Shown here: piece by piece, positions 30,219-38,898 of the stretch | Layout of the letters: each line of letters opens with the position of its first letter | How positions within the stretch are numbered: position 1 is the stretch's first letter | From: Paraferrimonas haliotis | GTDB taxonomy: Bacteria; Pseudomonadota; Gammaproteobacteria; Enterobacterales; Shewanellaceae | DNA length: 64,000 bases | Reading direction: 5' to 3' | Assembly: GCF_002282895.1 (NCBI RefSeq) | Contig: NZ_NRRB01000003.1 | Coordinates: 1 to 64,000 of the forward strand | Made by a program: the position numbers and the translations under genes | Notes under the pieces: model-generated | Told to the model about the DNA's origin: nothing | Seen by the model: the letters and a program-made list of their open reading frames with translations, nothing else | The model's database searches: none

Positions 30219-30773
30219 ATGCGCGCTAACAAACCCCTAATAGCCCTTTTCGCCACGCTAGCTACCACCCCTGCCATAGCTACCGAATTTTTTATCGGTG
30301 CCACTGCTGGAAGTCAGGCAACAGAAGTAAAACTCGATAAGGATCGCACTCGCTCTAGCGACACCGCTTTAGGCCTTCGTGCCGGTGTTATTATTGCCGA
30401 CAACCATCGCATTACCGGCAGCTATAGCCGTGCCGAGGGCATATACGATCCAAACAAAAAAGGCGATATGCGCAATCATAACATTCTGGCCTCTTACGAC
30501 TATTTAGTTAATATCGGCGATACCCGTTTGAAATGGTTTGGTGGTGTGAGTGCTGGTGCCGGTGTATTCAAAGATGGCAGCCTTGGTAACGAAGCAAAAA
30601 TGGCTTACGGCGTTCAAACCGGCTTGTCTTACAATTTTGATAATGGCATTAGCACTGAATTAGGTTACCGCTACCTAAAACACGACATGAAAGCCAAAGG
30701 CGCAAACACTGGCAGCACCTTAGCCATTGACAATACCCAACAGCTTTATGTAGGCATTGATTACCGCTTTTAA
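30219..30773 (+). CDS. outer-membrane beta-barrel protein, opacity-type (paralogue)
   Basis: 184 residues. Signal peptide (1-21, cleaved after TPAIA), mature start TEFFIGATAG, late strand STELGYRYLKHDM and terminal QQLYVGIDYRF. It is a tandem duplicate of the preceding barrel with shorter loops. Its own operator and terminator make it a separate transcript. Confidence 0.82.
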   Translation: MRANKPLIALFATLATTPAIATEFFIGATAGSQATEVKLDKDRTRSSDTALGLRAGVIIADNHRITGSYSRAEGIYDPNKKGDMRNHNILASYDYLVNIGDTRLKWFGGVSAGAGVFKDGSLGNEAKMAYGVQTGLSYNFDNGISTELGYRYLKHDMKAKGANTGSTLAIDNTQQLYVGIDYRF

Positions 30774-30798
30774 TCGATAGCAAGCCTAGTTATAGAAC

Positions 30799-30822
30799 AA
30801 GCCCATTTTCGATGGGCTTTTT
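30799..30822 (+). terminator. terminator after second opacity-type OMP gene
   Basis: AAGCCCAT-TTTC-GATGGGCTT hairpin and T-run, separating the OMP gene from the regulator gene. Confidence 0.85.
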
Positions 30823-30849
30823 GCGTTTTTGGTCATTTCTTATACCCAT

Positions 30850-30866
30850 ATTCAGGCAACATTAAG
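30850..30866 (+). promoter_or_regulatory. direct-repeat operator upstream of response regulator (site 3)
   Basis: ATTCAG-GCAAC-ATTAAG, ending 11 bases before TATAGT (30878-30883), about 90 bases before the regulator start. Together with sites 1 and 2 it suggests autoregulation. Confidence 0.62.
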
Positions 30867-30953
30867 TTGTTGTTAGTTATAGTATCTACCTCGATTGGCA
30901 GAGCCTCGTAATCAGGCTACACTAGCATTGTAAAAATCAGAGGTTAGGAAACT

Positions 30954-31628
30954 ATGAGAATTTTGGTCGTTGAAGATGATGCCATTTTATCGCATCACCT
31001 AAAGGTACAATTGGAAGACATGGGGAACATTGTACAAGTGGCCCCTAACGCGACTGAAGGCTTATACCAAGCCAGTAATTACCCGATCGAAATCGCCATC
31101 GTAGACTTAGGTTTGCCGGATCAAGACGGCATTACCCTCATTCAGCAAATTCGCGAAGCCGGCGTTAAAGCACCGATACTCATTCTAACCGCGCGAGTCA
31201 ATTGGCAAGACAAAGTGGAAGGCTTAAACGCCGGTGCCGATGACTACCTGGTAAAACCGTTTCAAAAAGAAGAATTGGTGGCTCGCTTGAATGCCTTAGT
31301 GCGTCGCAGTGCCGGTTTTGTTAAAACCGTCATTACCTGCGAGCACTTAGAGCTCGATTTAGCCGCCAAGCAAGTAACCTTGTCTCAAGAGCCCATGGAA
31401 ATTACCGCTTTTGAGTATCAAATTCTTGAATATTTGATGCGACATCATCAAGAAGTGGTGTCTAAGCAGCGACTGCTTGACGTGCTTTATGGCGATAAAG
31501 AAGGCGATCCGAACACCATTGAGGTCATGGTGTCCCGTTTGCGTAAAAAACTGACCAACGGCGGTCTTGATAATTCAATTGTCACCATCCGCGGCCAGGG
31601 CTACAAGTTTAATCGCTCATGCAACTAA
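30954..31628 (+). CDS. PhoP-like OmpR-family response regulator
   Basis: 224 residues. Receiver domain with the acidic pocket ED at 7-8, phosphoacceptor D51 (IVDLGLPDQDG) and K about 100 (LVKPFQ). C-terminal winged helix ends VTIRGQGYKFN. Closest in pattern to PhoP/QseB-type regulators. Overlaps the kinase gene by 10 bases. PhoP systems respond to low Mg2+, acid or peptides and remodel the envelope; the nearby corA and OMP genes fit. Confidence 0.9.
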   Translation: MRILVVEDDAILSHHLKVQLEDMGNIVQVAPNATEGLYQASNYPIEIAIVDLGLPDQDGITLIQQIREAGVKAPILILTARVNWQDKVEGLNAGADDYLVKPFQKEELVARLNALVRRSAGFVKTVITCEHLELDLAAKQVTLSQEPMEITAFEYQILEYLMRHHQEVVSKQRLLDVLYGDKEGDPNTIEVMVSRLRKKLTNGGLDNSIVTIRGQGYKFNRSCN

Positions 31629-32986
31629 TACGCATGCTGCGCCCTAAGAAACGCCTGTTAACCCGGGTGTTTCTCACCTCTCTGTCCATCATTGCATTGG
31701 TGGGCTTTGGCCTAGCCATCATGGTGAATGAGCAGCACGTACAAAACAGTTACAACAAAGAAACCGCTAAGCTTATCGCGCAAATACCCAACGTTGCCGC
31801 CGAGTTAAGGGAACACGATTTAATTCCCGAAGACTCCACTTGGCTTGAAGAAAACAGCATTCGTAAGCAATATCTCATTGCGTCATGCTCCATTCATTAC
31901 AATCAAGTGTGGACCTCAGCGAAAGCGGTTGAACTTGGCTTATTTGACACCTGTGAACGCTTTAATCTTATTCGCAACGAAGCCCCACCCTACTATGCCA
32001 CCCTCGCCGACCAAAAAAATTACTTTCTTTATCTATTAGAAGTCGAGCTAGGCGGCCACCCTTATAACTTGCTGGTGATGAAAGATGCTGAGCAAATCGA
32101 ACAAGAGTACAATAAGTTTTCCCGCAACACCTTTATCAAGCTCGCCATAGTATTGGCATTGGCTTTGGTGCTGATGATCCTTGCCAGCATTTGGGGAATG
32201 CAGCCATTGGTGAAAATGCAATCTGAGTTGCAACGCATCACCGAAGGTAAGCGCCGAGCGCTGTCGCCACAATACCCGGTGGAGCTTGATGGCGTTACAC
32301 AAGCCGTGAACCAATTGCTGGAACAGTCCGACGCTCAGCAAAGTCGCTACCAAAATGCCATGAATGACCTGGCTCATAGCTTGAAAACTCGTCTTGCCGC
32401 AGTGCATGCCCTAATGGACGACAAGAATTTAGAACGCCATCAATTGATGGATGAAGTGATGAATCAAGTGGGGCAAATGGACTTGCTGGTTAAATATCAA
32501 CTTAAGCGAGCCATGCTGGGTCGACAAGGCCTGCAGCACGAATCAACAGCGCTGTTGCCAATACTGGAGCAACTGGCCCCAATGTTGAACAAGGTCTATC
32601 AAGACAAGCAAGTCACTTATCAGCAACGAGTGGAGGCTGATGCCCTTTTCCCCGGCTCTAAAGGCGACATTATGGAGCTGCTTGGCAACTTAATGGAAAA
32701 CGCCTTTAGACTGTGCATTAGCCAAGTCAGAGTCACAGCAAAGAGTGTTGATGAGCAGCTGATTTTGTGGGTGGAAGACGACGGTGAAGGGGTTGCTCCA
32801 GAGCTTAGAGACAAGATTTTAGAGCGAGGCGTACGCGCCGATACGCGCTCAGCCGGGCAAGGCATTGGTCTTGCGGTGTGTAACGAGATCGTCGCATCTT
32901 ATAACGGCCGCATTACCATAGAAACCTCAGAGCTTGAAGGTGCCAAGTTCGAGATCCGCATTCCGATTAAATCGGAAAAAGTGTAA
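31619..32986 (+). CDS. PhoQ-like sensor histidine kinase
   Basis: 455 residues. Membrane segments at about 15-37 and 172-192 flank a periplasmic sensor domain. A HAMP-like linker follows, then the H-box with H253 in DLAHSLKTRLAAVHAL, the N-box NLMENAFRLC, and G-boxes VEDDGEGVAPEL and SAGQGIGLAVCNEI. The H-box is of the PhoQ type. The sensor has acidic clusters such as LIPEDSTWLEEN that could bind divalent cations or peptides. Confidence 0.9.
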   Translation: MQLIRMLRPKKRLLTRVFLTSLSIIALVGFGLAIMVNEQHVQNSYNKETAKLIAQIPNVAAELREHDLIPEDSTWLEENSIRKQYLIASCSIHYNQVWTSAKAVELGLFDTCERFNLIRNEAPPYYATLADQKNYFLYLLEVELGGHPYNLLVMKDAEQIEQEYNKFSRNTFIKLAIVLALALVLMILASIWGMQPLVKMQSELQRITEGKRRALSPQYPVELDGVTQAVNQLLEQSDAQQSRYQNAMNDLAHSLKTRLAAVHALMDDKNLERHQLMDEVMNQVGQMDLLVKYQLKRAMLGRQGLQHESTALLPILEQLAPMLNKVYQDKQVTYQQRVEADALFPGSKGDIMELLGNLMENAFRLCISQVRVTAKSVDEQLILWVEDDGEGVAPELRDKILERGVRADTRSAGQGIGLAVCNEIVASYNGRITIETSELEGAKFEIRIPIKSEKV

Positions 32987-33051
32987 GCAATGCTCTGAAG
33001 CGCCTCGTCTCTATAGCCTTGCTTACCGCACAGCCTCGCTTTGACGATGAC

Positions 33052-33999
33052 CTACAACCAGCCTTTTCTGCGGAAAAACAAATAGGTTCCCACGGCGCTG
33101 GCGAGCATCATGCCAATGGCCATTGGGTAGCCGTATTGCCAATCCAACTCCGGCATGTTCTCAAAGTTCATGCCGTAACTGCTGGCAATTACCGTCGGCG
33201 GTAAAAACACCACCGCGGCGACTGAGAAAATTTTAATGATTTTATTTTGCTGCAAACCACTTAAGCCAACCGCCGCATCCAGCAAAAAGTTCAGCTTGTC
33301 GAAAATGAACTGGCTGTGGGGCATCAGTGAGTCGACGTCCGCCAACATCTCTTTTAAATCTTTAACGTTATCTTCGCTTAAGACCTTACGGTAATAGCGG
33401 TTCATGTAACGCAGAGAACGCTGAGTATCCAGTAGGGTCAGTCGAATTTTACCGTTGGCGTCTTCTTGGAAAGTAATCAGCTTAAAAATATCGTCCAATT
33501 CTTCGGCGTTTAACGCTTGCTCACCGACGTTTTCCAATACCGTGTAAACGTCTTCAATTAAGTCCGACAAGTACTCCACTTTCAAATTAAACAGCTCTAA
33601 AAATAAATCCGGCGGCGTCATGTTTTCCAGTCGGCCCAAACGCAAATAGTTTCGCAGCAAACGCATCAAGCCCACGTCTTCTTCTCGTATGGTGAGCAAA
33701 AAGTCTTTACGTAAGTTGAAGGACACGTTAACGGTGCGCAGATCTTGCCCTACACGCTGTGGAAACAAGCTGTTGATGTGTAAGCCGTCTTTGTCGAGAT
33801 AAAAACGCGCCGAGGCTTCAATTTCGTTAAAGTCGTCTTCTTCTGGTACTTCTTCGACAAAATAAGTAGCCAGCCACTGACGTTCATCGTCTTCTGGCTG
33901 AAAAACGTCTAACCACAGGGTTCCCTCGGGAATGGTATCACTGCAGGTTAATTGGGTGGTGTGTAGAATGTTGTCTTGATATTGATAGGCGGTAATCAA
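33052..33999 (-). CDS. corA: magnesium/cobalt transporter CorA
   Basis: 315 residues. Large N-terminal cytoplasmic domain, then two C-terminal membrane helices with the selectivity motif YGMNFENMPEL between them and a basic end (FRRKGWL). Pentameric Mg2+ channel of the inner membrane. Convergent with the PhoP/PhoQ-like genes, whose E. coli counterpart senses Mg2+. No operator of the type seen at 30850 lies upstream. Confidence 0.94.
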   Translation of the reverse strand: MITAYQYQDNILHTTQLTCSDTIPEGTLWLDVFQPEDDERQWLATYFVEEVPEEDDFNEIEASARFYLDKDGLHINSLFPQRVGQDLRTVNVSFNLRKDFLLTIREEDVGLMRLLRNYLRLGRLENMTPPDLFLELFNLKVEYLSDLIEDVYTVLENVGEQALNAEELDDIFKLITFQEDANGKIRLTLLDTQRSLRYMNRYYRKVLSEDNVKDLKEMLADVDSLMPHSQFIFDKLNFLLDAAVGLSGLQQNKIIKIFSVAAVVFLPPTVIASSYGMNFENMPELDWQYGYPMAIGMMLASAVGTYLFFRRKGWL

Positions 34000-34026
34000 T
34001 GGCTGTCTCCCAAGCGGGGGGTTGTA

Positions 34027-34416
34027 TTAGTTAGCGCTTTCGTCGTTTGCTTGAGCAAGTTCGATGCGAACACTTTCTAAGGGCGATATGCGAATTTGCT
34101 GACCTTGTATGGTTACCATAGAGCTGGCCCCTATTTCACCTTTTCGAGCCAGAAACACTTGCGCATCACCGGTATTCGGATTGCTAATGGTTACTTGCAT
34201 AATTTGTTGATTGTCATACCAATGCCAGCCAACAAACACCAGCGAGCCTATGATCAAAGCCCCCAAACACAAGGTCGCGTAAAACTTTAACAAAGCTTTA
34301 CGGGATAACGCAGTAACATCGGCGGTTTTGTCCACCACTTCAACCGGCTTTCGCTGTTTTAATACAAACAGGCTCAATAGAATAACGATGACGGTTATTA
34401 GTAATTTGGTTAGCAC
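34027..34416 (-). CDS. hypothetical two-span membrane protein
   Basis: 129 residues: hydrophobic segments at about 3-19 and 45-66, then a beta-rich soluble tail (about 70-129; VTISNPNTGDAQVFLARKGEIGASSM). Similar proteins in Alteromonadales have, to my recollection, been labelled NusG-like without evidence. It lies 28 bases upstream of corA on the same strand and may be co-transcribed with it. Confidence 0.65.
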   Translation of the reverse strand: MLTKLLITVIVILLSLFVLKQRKPVEVVDKTADVTALSRKALLKFYATLCLGALIIGSLVFVGWHWYDNQQIMQVTISNPNTGDAQVFLARKGEIGASSMVTIQGQQIRISPLESVRIELAQANDESAN

Positions 34417-34500
34417 AGGCTTATCTCAGGTATAGTTGGCTACAATTGCCAGTATACCCCTTAGGCAAAGAATTGTTAGCACTTGCAGTTAAGGTTTCGA

Positions 34501-34923
34501 TTGAACACACAAAATTTCTTGGTCAGCAAGGTTAACGAGCTATCAAGACCACTGATTAATCGCTTTTATCAGGCTCATTACAAGCGCAGTAAGGCAAAAT
34601 CTCACGACGTCGTTTATCAAATAAGCAGCGATGTTCGCGTGGGTGTGGTTCGATATGTCCCCATTAATGAGGTTTGGCTACTCAGAGGCTTAGTCATTGC
34701 CCCGGATTATCGCAATCTGGGCTTAGCCAGCAAACTGGTTATTAAAAGCCGCGAGCAGCACCTGCCCTGTTATCTTTTTTGCGACCGCACACTGGTGGAT
34801 TTCTACAAACGCTGTGGCTTTGAGCTTTGCCAAGCCGAGGGCTTGCCAAGTGGGCTGTTGCAGCGCTTTTGTGGCTATAAAGCGCGTCAGCCAAAGCTGG
34901 TCGCTATGGCCTGCTTTAGCTGA
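34501..34923 (+). CDS. GNAT-family N-acetyltransferase
   Basis: About 140 residues from the TTG at 34501; another TTG at 34483 adds six, and no ATG fits. Acetyl-CoA motif WLLRGLVIAPDYRNLGLASKLV, then a strand with LPCYLFCDRTLVDFYKRCGFE. Substrate unknown. Convergent with the SDR gene at 34939. Confidence 0.78.
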   Translation: MNTQNFLVSKVNELSRPLINRFYQAHYKRSKAKSHDVVYQISSDVRVGVVRYVPINEVWLLRGLVIAPDYRNLGLASKLVIKSREQHLPCYLFCDRTLVDFYKRCGFELCQAEGLPSGLLQRFCGYKARQPKLVAMACFS

Positions 34924-34938
34924 CATAAGGCTAACTGG

Positions 34939-35700
34939 CTAGATTTTCAAGCCGCCGTTAACTTCAATCACGGTGCCATTTACATAGTCATTTTCAACAA
35001 TGTAACGGGCTGTGTGGGCAATTTCTTCGGCGAGGCCCAAGCGCCCTACCGGTACCATGTTCACCAATCGGTCCAACATTTGTGGCTTCATCGCCGCGGT
35101 CATTTCCGTTTCAATGACCCCAGGAGCAATGGCTACGCTGCGAATATTATGTCGCGCCAGCTCACTGGCCCAGGTGGTGGTCATTGCGGCAACCCCGGCT
35201 TTAGAGGCGGCATAATTTGACTGCCCCATGTTACCGGCGCGGGCAATGGACGACATGTTAATAATAAGCCCTTGCTGATTGCTTTTGATCATGGCTGCTG
35301 CGGCTTCTCGACCGCACAAAAACGAACCAACAAGATTCACGTTGATCACCGAGTTAAACTGGCTGAGCGACATTTTGTCGGTGATTTGGCCGTCTTTTGC
35401 TTTGACCAACATGCCATCGCGCAAAATACCGGCGTTATTGATTAACACGCTAATTTTGCCAAAATCTTCGAGGATGTAGTTAAAGGTATCGCTGATAAGC
35501 TCTTCGTCGGTAATGTCAACGCAATAGCCCTGCACTTCTGCACCGCTAGAACCAATATCACCCACCGCTTTGTTAAGCGCTTGCTCATCGGCATCAATGA
35601 TTGCCAGCTTAGCACCGGCATTAGCAAAGCTCTCGGCCATGGCAAACCCCAGACCGCGGGCGCCTCCTGTGATAACGATAACGGATTCGTTCACCTGCAT
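34939..35700 (-). CDS. short-chain dehydrogenase (FabG-like), last gene of valine/isoleucine operon
   Basis: 253 residues. Cofactor motif TGGARGLGFAMAE, NNAG, catalytic Ser in NMSSIARAG and YAASK. Its place after mmsB matches a reductase annotated as FabG-like in the Shewanella ivd operon. It probably oxidises a 3-hydroxyacyl-CoA of branched-chain amino acid breakdown rather than serving fatty acid synthesis. Confidence 0.85.
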   Translation of the reverse strand: MQVNESVIVITGGARGLGFAMAESFANAGAKLAIIDADEQALNKAVGDIGSSGAEVQGYCVDITDEELISDTFNYILEDFGKISVLINNAGILRDGMLVKAKDGQITDKMSLSQFNSVINVNLVGSFLCGREAAAAMIKSNQQGLIINMSSIARAGNMGQSNYAASKAGVAAMTTTWASELARHNIRSVAIAPGVIETEMTAAMKPQMLDRLVNMVPVGRLGLAEEIAHTARYIVENDYVNGTVIEVNGGLKI

Positions 35701-36594
35701 TTATACATCCTTACGTGCAAAATAATTAAAGATACTGGAAAAATCTGACGTGCCATTACCAGAACGAGCGTGTGCTTGGTATAAGCTACGGGCCAGCGCC
35801 CCCATGGGTGCCGAAGACTGGCTCGACAGCGCTGCTTGCGCCGCTAGGCCTAAGTCCTTCACCATCAAATTGGTCATAAAGCCACCTTGATAGTCGTTGC
35901 TCGCAGGTGTGCTCGGCATAACGCCAGGACAGGGATTATACTTTTCTAAGGCCCAGTTACCACCACTACTTACTTTCATGATTTCCGACAACACTTCAGG
36001 ATCAAGGCCATTATCTATGCCCAGTTGCAAAGCTTCAGCCGTGCCAATCATCAACACCGCCAGCAGCTGGTTGTTGCAAATTTTCGCCACTTGCCCGGCA
36101 CCACTGTCACCGGCATGAAACACGTTCGAGCCCATGGCATTTAACACCTCGGTTGCTCGCGCTATGGCCACTTCGCTACCGCCGCAAATGAAGGTCAACG
36201 TACCGGCAGCCGCTCCTGCGGTACCACCAGAAACCGGCGCATCCACAAACTCAAACCCCTGCGCTTTGGCCGCTGCAGCAACCGTTCGCGCAGAATCGGC
36301 ATCAATGGTCGAACAATCAATCATTAACGCCCCAGAGCGTGCATGGCTAATAAGCCCCTGCTCGCCAAGGTATAAGGTGCGCACATGGCTGCCTGCAGGC
36401 AACATGGTGATGATAATATCAGCATCCACCACCGCTTGATTGGCGCTGCTCGCCTGAGTAGCACCTAACGCAACCAATGGGTCGATAGCCGCCTGAACCA
36501 AATCAAACACCGCGACCTGATGGCCAGCTTTAATTAGGTTAATGGCCATTGGCCCACCCATGTTGCCAAGGCCAATAAAAGCAACCTTACTCAT
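35701..36594 (-). CDS. mmsB: 3-hydroxyisobutyrate dehydrogenase
   Basis: 297 residues. NAD-binding FIGLGNMGGPMAINLIKAGH, substrate motif FVDAPVSGGTAGAAAGTLTF split as FVDAPVSGG and TAGAAAGTLTF, and catalytic lysine in GAGQVAKICNNQ. Converts 3-hydroxyisobutyrate to methylmalonate semialdehyde in valine degradation. The 5' end overlaps the hydrolase gene by 8 bases; the stop abuts the next start. Confidence 0.95.
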   Translation of the reverse strand: MSKVAFIGLGNMGGPMAINLIKAGHQVAVFDLVQAAIDPLVALGATQASSANQAVVDADIIITMLPAGSHVRTLYLGEQGLISHARSGALMIDCSTIDADSARTVAAAAKAQGFEFVDAPVSGGTAGAAAGTLTFICGGSEVAIARATEVLNAMGSNVFHAGDSGAGQVAKICNNQLLAVLMIGTAEALQLGIDNGLDPEVLSEIMKVSSGGNWALEKYNPCPGVMPSTPASNDYQGGFMTNLMVKDLGLAAQAALSSQSSAPMGALARSLYQAHARSGNGTSDFSSIFNYFARKDV

Positions 36595-37717
36595 AAGCCT
36601 CTCCTGTATTTTCTAAATCCGCTAATGGGTGCAAATGCGCCTCCCATGGCGATTGTACTAATTGTTGTACCGCAGCTTCTGGAATGTCTTGATAAGCTGC
36701 GTATTTAAAGCGTGGATTTTTGTCTTTATCAATGAGCAGCGCGCGTACGCCTTCGATAAAGTCACCGTAAGCAAGACAATGCAACGACATGGCCAACTCT
36801 TCTCGAAAACACGTCGCCAACGAGCGTTGCGACGAGCGACTCGCCTGCCAGTCAATAAGCGCTATCGACAGCGGACTGCCGCTTAGCAAGGTACGCTTGG
36901 CTTTAGATAGCCACTTTTGCTCGGTTTCTAAGGCATTAAAGCGCTCTAGAATATCGCTGATATTGCCCGCCATAAGCTCATCCACCAGCGACTGACTGTC
37001 CGCCAACACCGACGCCCTTGGCGCTATCGCACTACTGGCTGCTAAGCGTGTAATACAAGCGCGGGCAAGCTTATGGTTAAGTTGTTCGCTGTTTTCCCAA
37101 GGGCTTTGGGTAAGCGCTTCAAGCAGAGGTTGAAGCTGTTCATCCGCTAACTGATGATCCGCCAGCCCTAAGTACAAGGCGTCTTCTGCGGCAACGGTGT
37201 AACCGGTTAAGCCTAGGAACTTGCCCATTTGTCCCGGCATGTTAGCCAGAAAATAACTGGCTCCCACATCCGGATACAGCCCAATCGTGACTTCCGGCAT
37301 CGCAATTCTCGAACTTGGAGTAACGATGCGATGACTGGCACCGGCCATTAGCCCTAAACCGCCGCCCATCACAAAGCCGGAACCCCACACAATAATGGGT
37401 TTTCGGTAGCTGTGAATCAGGTAGTCAAGGCGATATTCTTTAGCAAAAAACTCGCTGGCCCAGTCACTGACTTGGCCAGATGCATTGGCCGCGGCTTGAT
37501 GCAGCGACACCACATCACCACCGGCACAAAAGGCTTTGTCGCCTTCGCCAGCGAGCACCACCGCCGCTAATTTTTCCTGACGCTGCCACTGCAGTAATTG
37601 CTCCAACAGTTGCTCGACCATGTCCAAATTTAAGGCATTAAGCGATTTGGGCGCGCTTAAGGTTGCCAACCCAATGACATGGCCATTACTGCAAGCTAAT
37701 TCTTCAAATTTAACCAT
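36587..37717 (-). CDS. 3-hydroxyisobutyryl-CoA hydrolase (enoyl-CoA hydratase family)
   Basis: 376 residues, the longer size typical of HIBCH rather than of hydratases (about 260). CoA-binding AGEGDKAFCAGGDVVSLH, oxyanion loop GFVMGGGLGLMAGASHRI, catalytic Glu in MPEVTIGLYPDVGASYFLA. Releases CoA from 3-hydroxyisobutyryl-CoA. C-terminal FKYAAYQDIPEAAVQQLV is typical. Within the operon. Confidence 0.93.
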   Translation of the reverse strand: MVKFEELACSNGHVIGLATLSAPKSLNALNLDMVEQLLEQLLQWQRQEKLAAVVLAGEGDKAFCAGGDVVSLHQAAANASGQVSDWASEFFAKEYRLDYLIHSYRKPIIVWGSGFVMGGGLGLMAGASHRIVTPSSRIAMPEVTIGLYPDVGASYFLANMPGQMGKFLGLTGYTVAAEDALYLGLADHQLADEQLQPLLEALTQSPWENSEQLNHKLARACITRLAASSAIAPRASVLADSQSLVDELMAGNISDILERFNALETEQKWLSKAKRTLLSGSPLSIALIDWQASRSSQRSLATCFREELAMSLHCLAYGDFIEGVRALLIDKDKNPRFKYAAYQDIPEAAVQQLVQSPWEAHLHPLADLENTGEAYE

Positions 37718-37727
37718 TAACTGACCC

Positions 37728-38885
37728 TTACAGTATTTCGCCAGCGTCTTGGGCTAATAAGCGACGAGCAACAATAAGTCGCATGATTTCATTGGTGCCT
37801 TCAAGAATTTGATGAACACGCACGTCTCGTACGTGACGCTCTAACGGGTACTCTCGAATGTAGCCGTAACCGCCGTGCAACTGCAGAGCTGCATCGCACA
37901 CCTTCATGCCAATATCGGTAGCAAAGCGTTTCGCCATAGCACAATAAGCGGTTTTCTCTGGATCGTTTTCATCCAGCTTAAAGGCCGCTAATCGCACCAG
38001 CTGACGCGCCGCCACTAACTCGGTGGCCATGTCCGCTAACTTAAACTGCAAGGCTTGAAACGCGGCAATGGGCTTGCCAAACTGCTGGCGCTCTTGCATG
38101 TAGTCACGCGCTCTATCCAGAGCCGCTTGCGCCGTACCCAGTGAGCAACTGGCAATGTTAATGCGCCCGCCATCAAGGCCTTTCATGGCAATTTTAAAGC
38201 CTTCGCCTTCTTGCCCTAAACGATTAGCTTGAGGCACTCGTACCTTGTCAAAATTCACCTGCCGAGTAGGCTGAGCATTCCAGCCCATTTTTATTTCCGG
38301 CTTACCATAGCTAATACCGTCGCTGTCAGCCGGCACTGCGATTGCCGAAATACCGCCAGCACCGGGCCCGCCAGTACGTGCCATCACAATCAGAATATCC
38401 GTTTCACCAGCACCTGAGATGAACACCTTAGAGCCGGAAATTAAATAATCGTCGCCATCGGTAACAGCTTTAGTGGCCAAATTGGCAGCATCAGAGCCCG
38501 CACCGGCTTCGGTTAAGCAGTATGACGCCAACTTAGTGCCGCTGGTGAGCAATTCACCCCACTCCTGCACAAGCTGTGCTTGGCCAAAACTGGTAAGCAT
38601 CCAGCTGGCCATGTTGTGAATGGTAAGCATGGCGGTGGTGGCGGTACAGCCGGTGGAGAGTTGCTCAAAGATAATGGACGAATCCAGTCTCGAAAGCGCC
38701 ATTCCGCCGGCATGTTCCGGCGAGTAAAGCCCGCAAAAGCCCAGCTCACCGGCTTGACTGATCACTTCCTTAGGGAAGATGTGATGTTCGTCCCAATGAC
38801 CGGCATTGGGCGCCAATTCGCTGTCAGCAAACTGACGGGCCGCTTCAGCAAACGCCTGCTGATCTTCGGTTAAATTGAAATTCAT
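37728..38885 (-). CDS. acyl-CoA dehydrogenase, probably isobutyryl/2-methylbutyryl-CoA
   Basis: 385 residues, full length. FAD-binding YCLTEAGAGSDAANL, C-terminal signature QLHGGYGYIREYPLERHVRD and catalytic Glu in LEGTNEIMRLIV. The operon context (MmsA, HIBCH, MmsB) suggests isobutyryl-CoA dehydrogenase of valine breakdown, perhaps also 2-methylbutyryl-CoA. The HIBCH gene follows directly, with no separate methacrylyl-CoA hydratase gene between them. Confidence 0.92.
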   Translation of the reverse strand: MNFNLTEDQQAFAEAARQFADSELAPNAGHWDEHHIFPKEVISQAGELGFCGLYSPEHAGGMALSRLDSSIIFEQLSTGCTATTAMLTIHNMASWMLTSFGQAQLVQEWGELLTSGTKLASYCLTEAGAGSDAANLATKAVTDGDDYLISGSKVFISGAGETDILIVMARTGGPGAGGISAIAVPADSDGISYGKPEIKMGWNAQPTRQVNFDKVRVPQANRLGQEGEGFKIAMKGLDGGRINIASCSLGTAQAALDRARDYMQERQQFGKPIAAFQALQFKLADMATELVAARQLVRLAAFKLDENDPEKTAYCAMAKRFATDIGMKVCDAALQLHGGYGYIREYPLERHVRDVRVHQILEGTNEIMRLIVARRLLAQDAGEIL

Positions 38886-38898
38886 GGCGTACTCCTTA

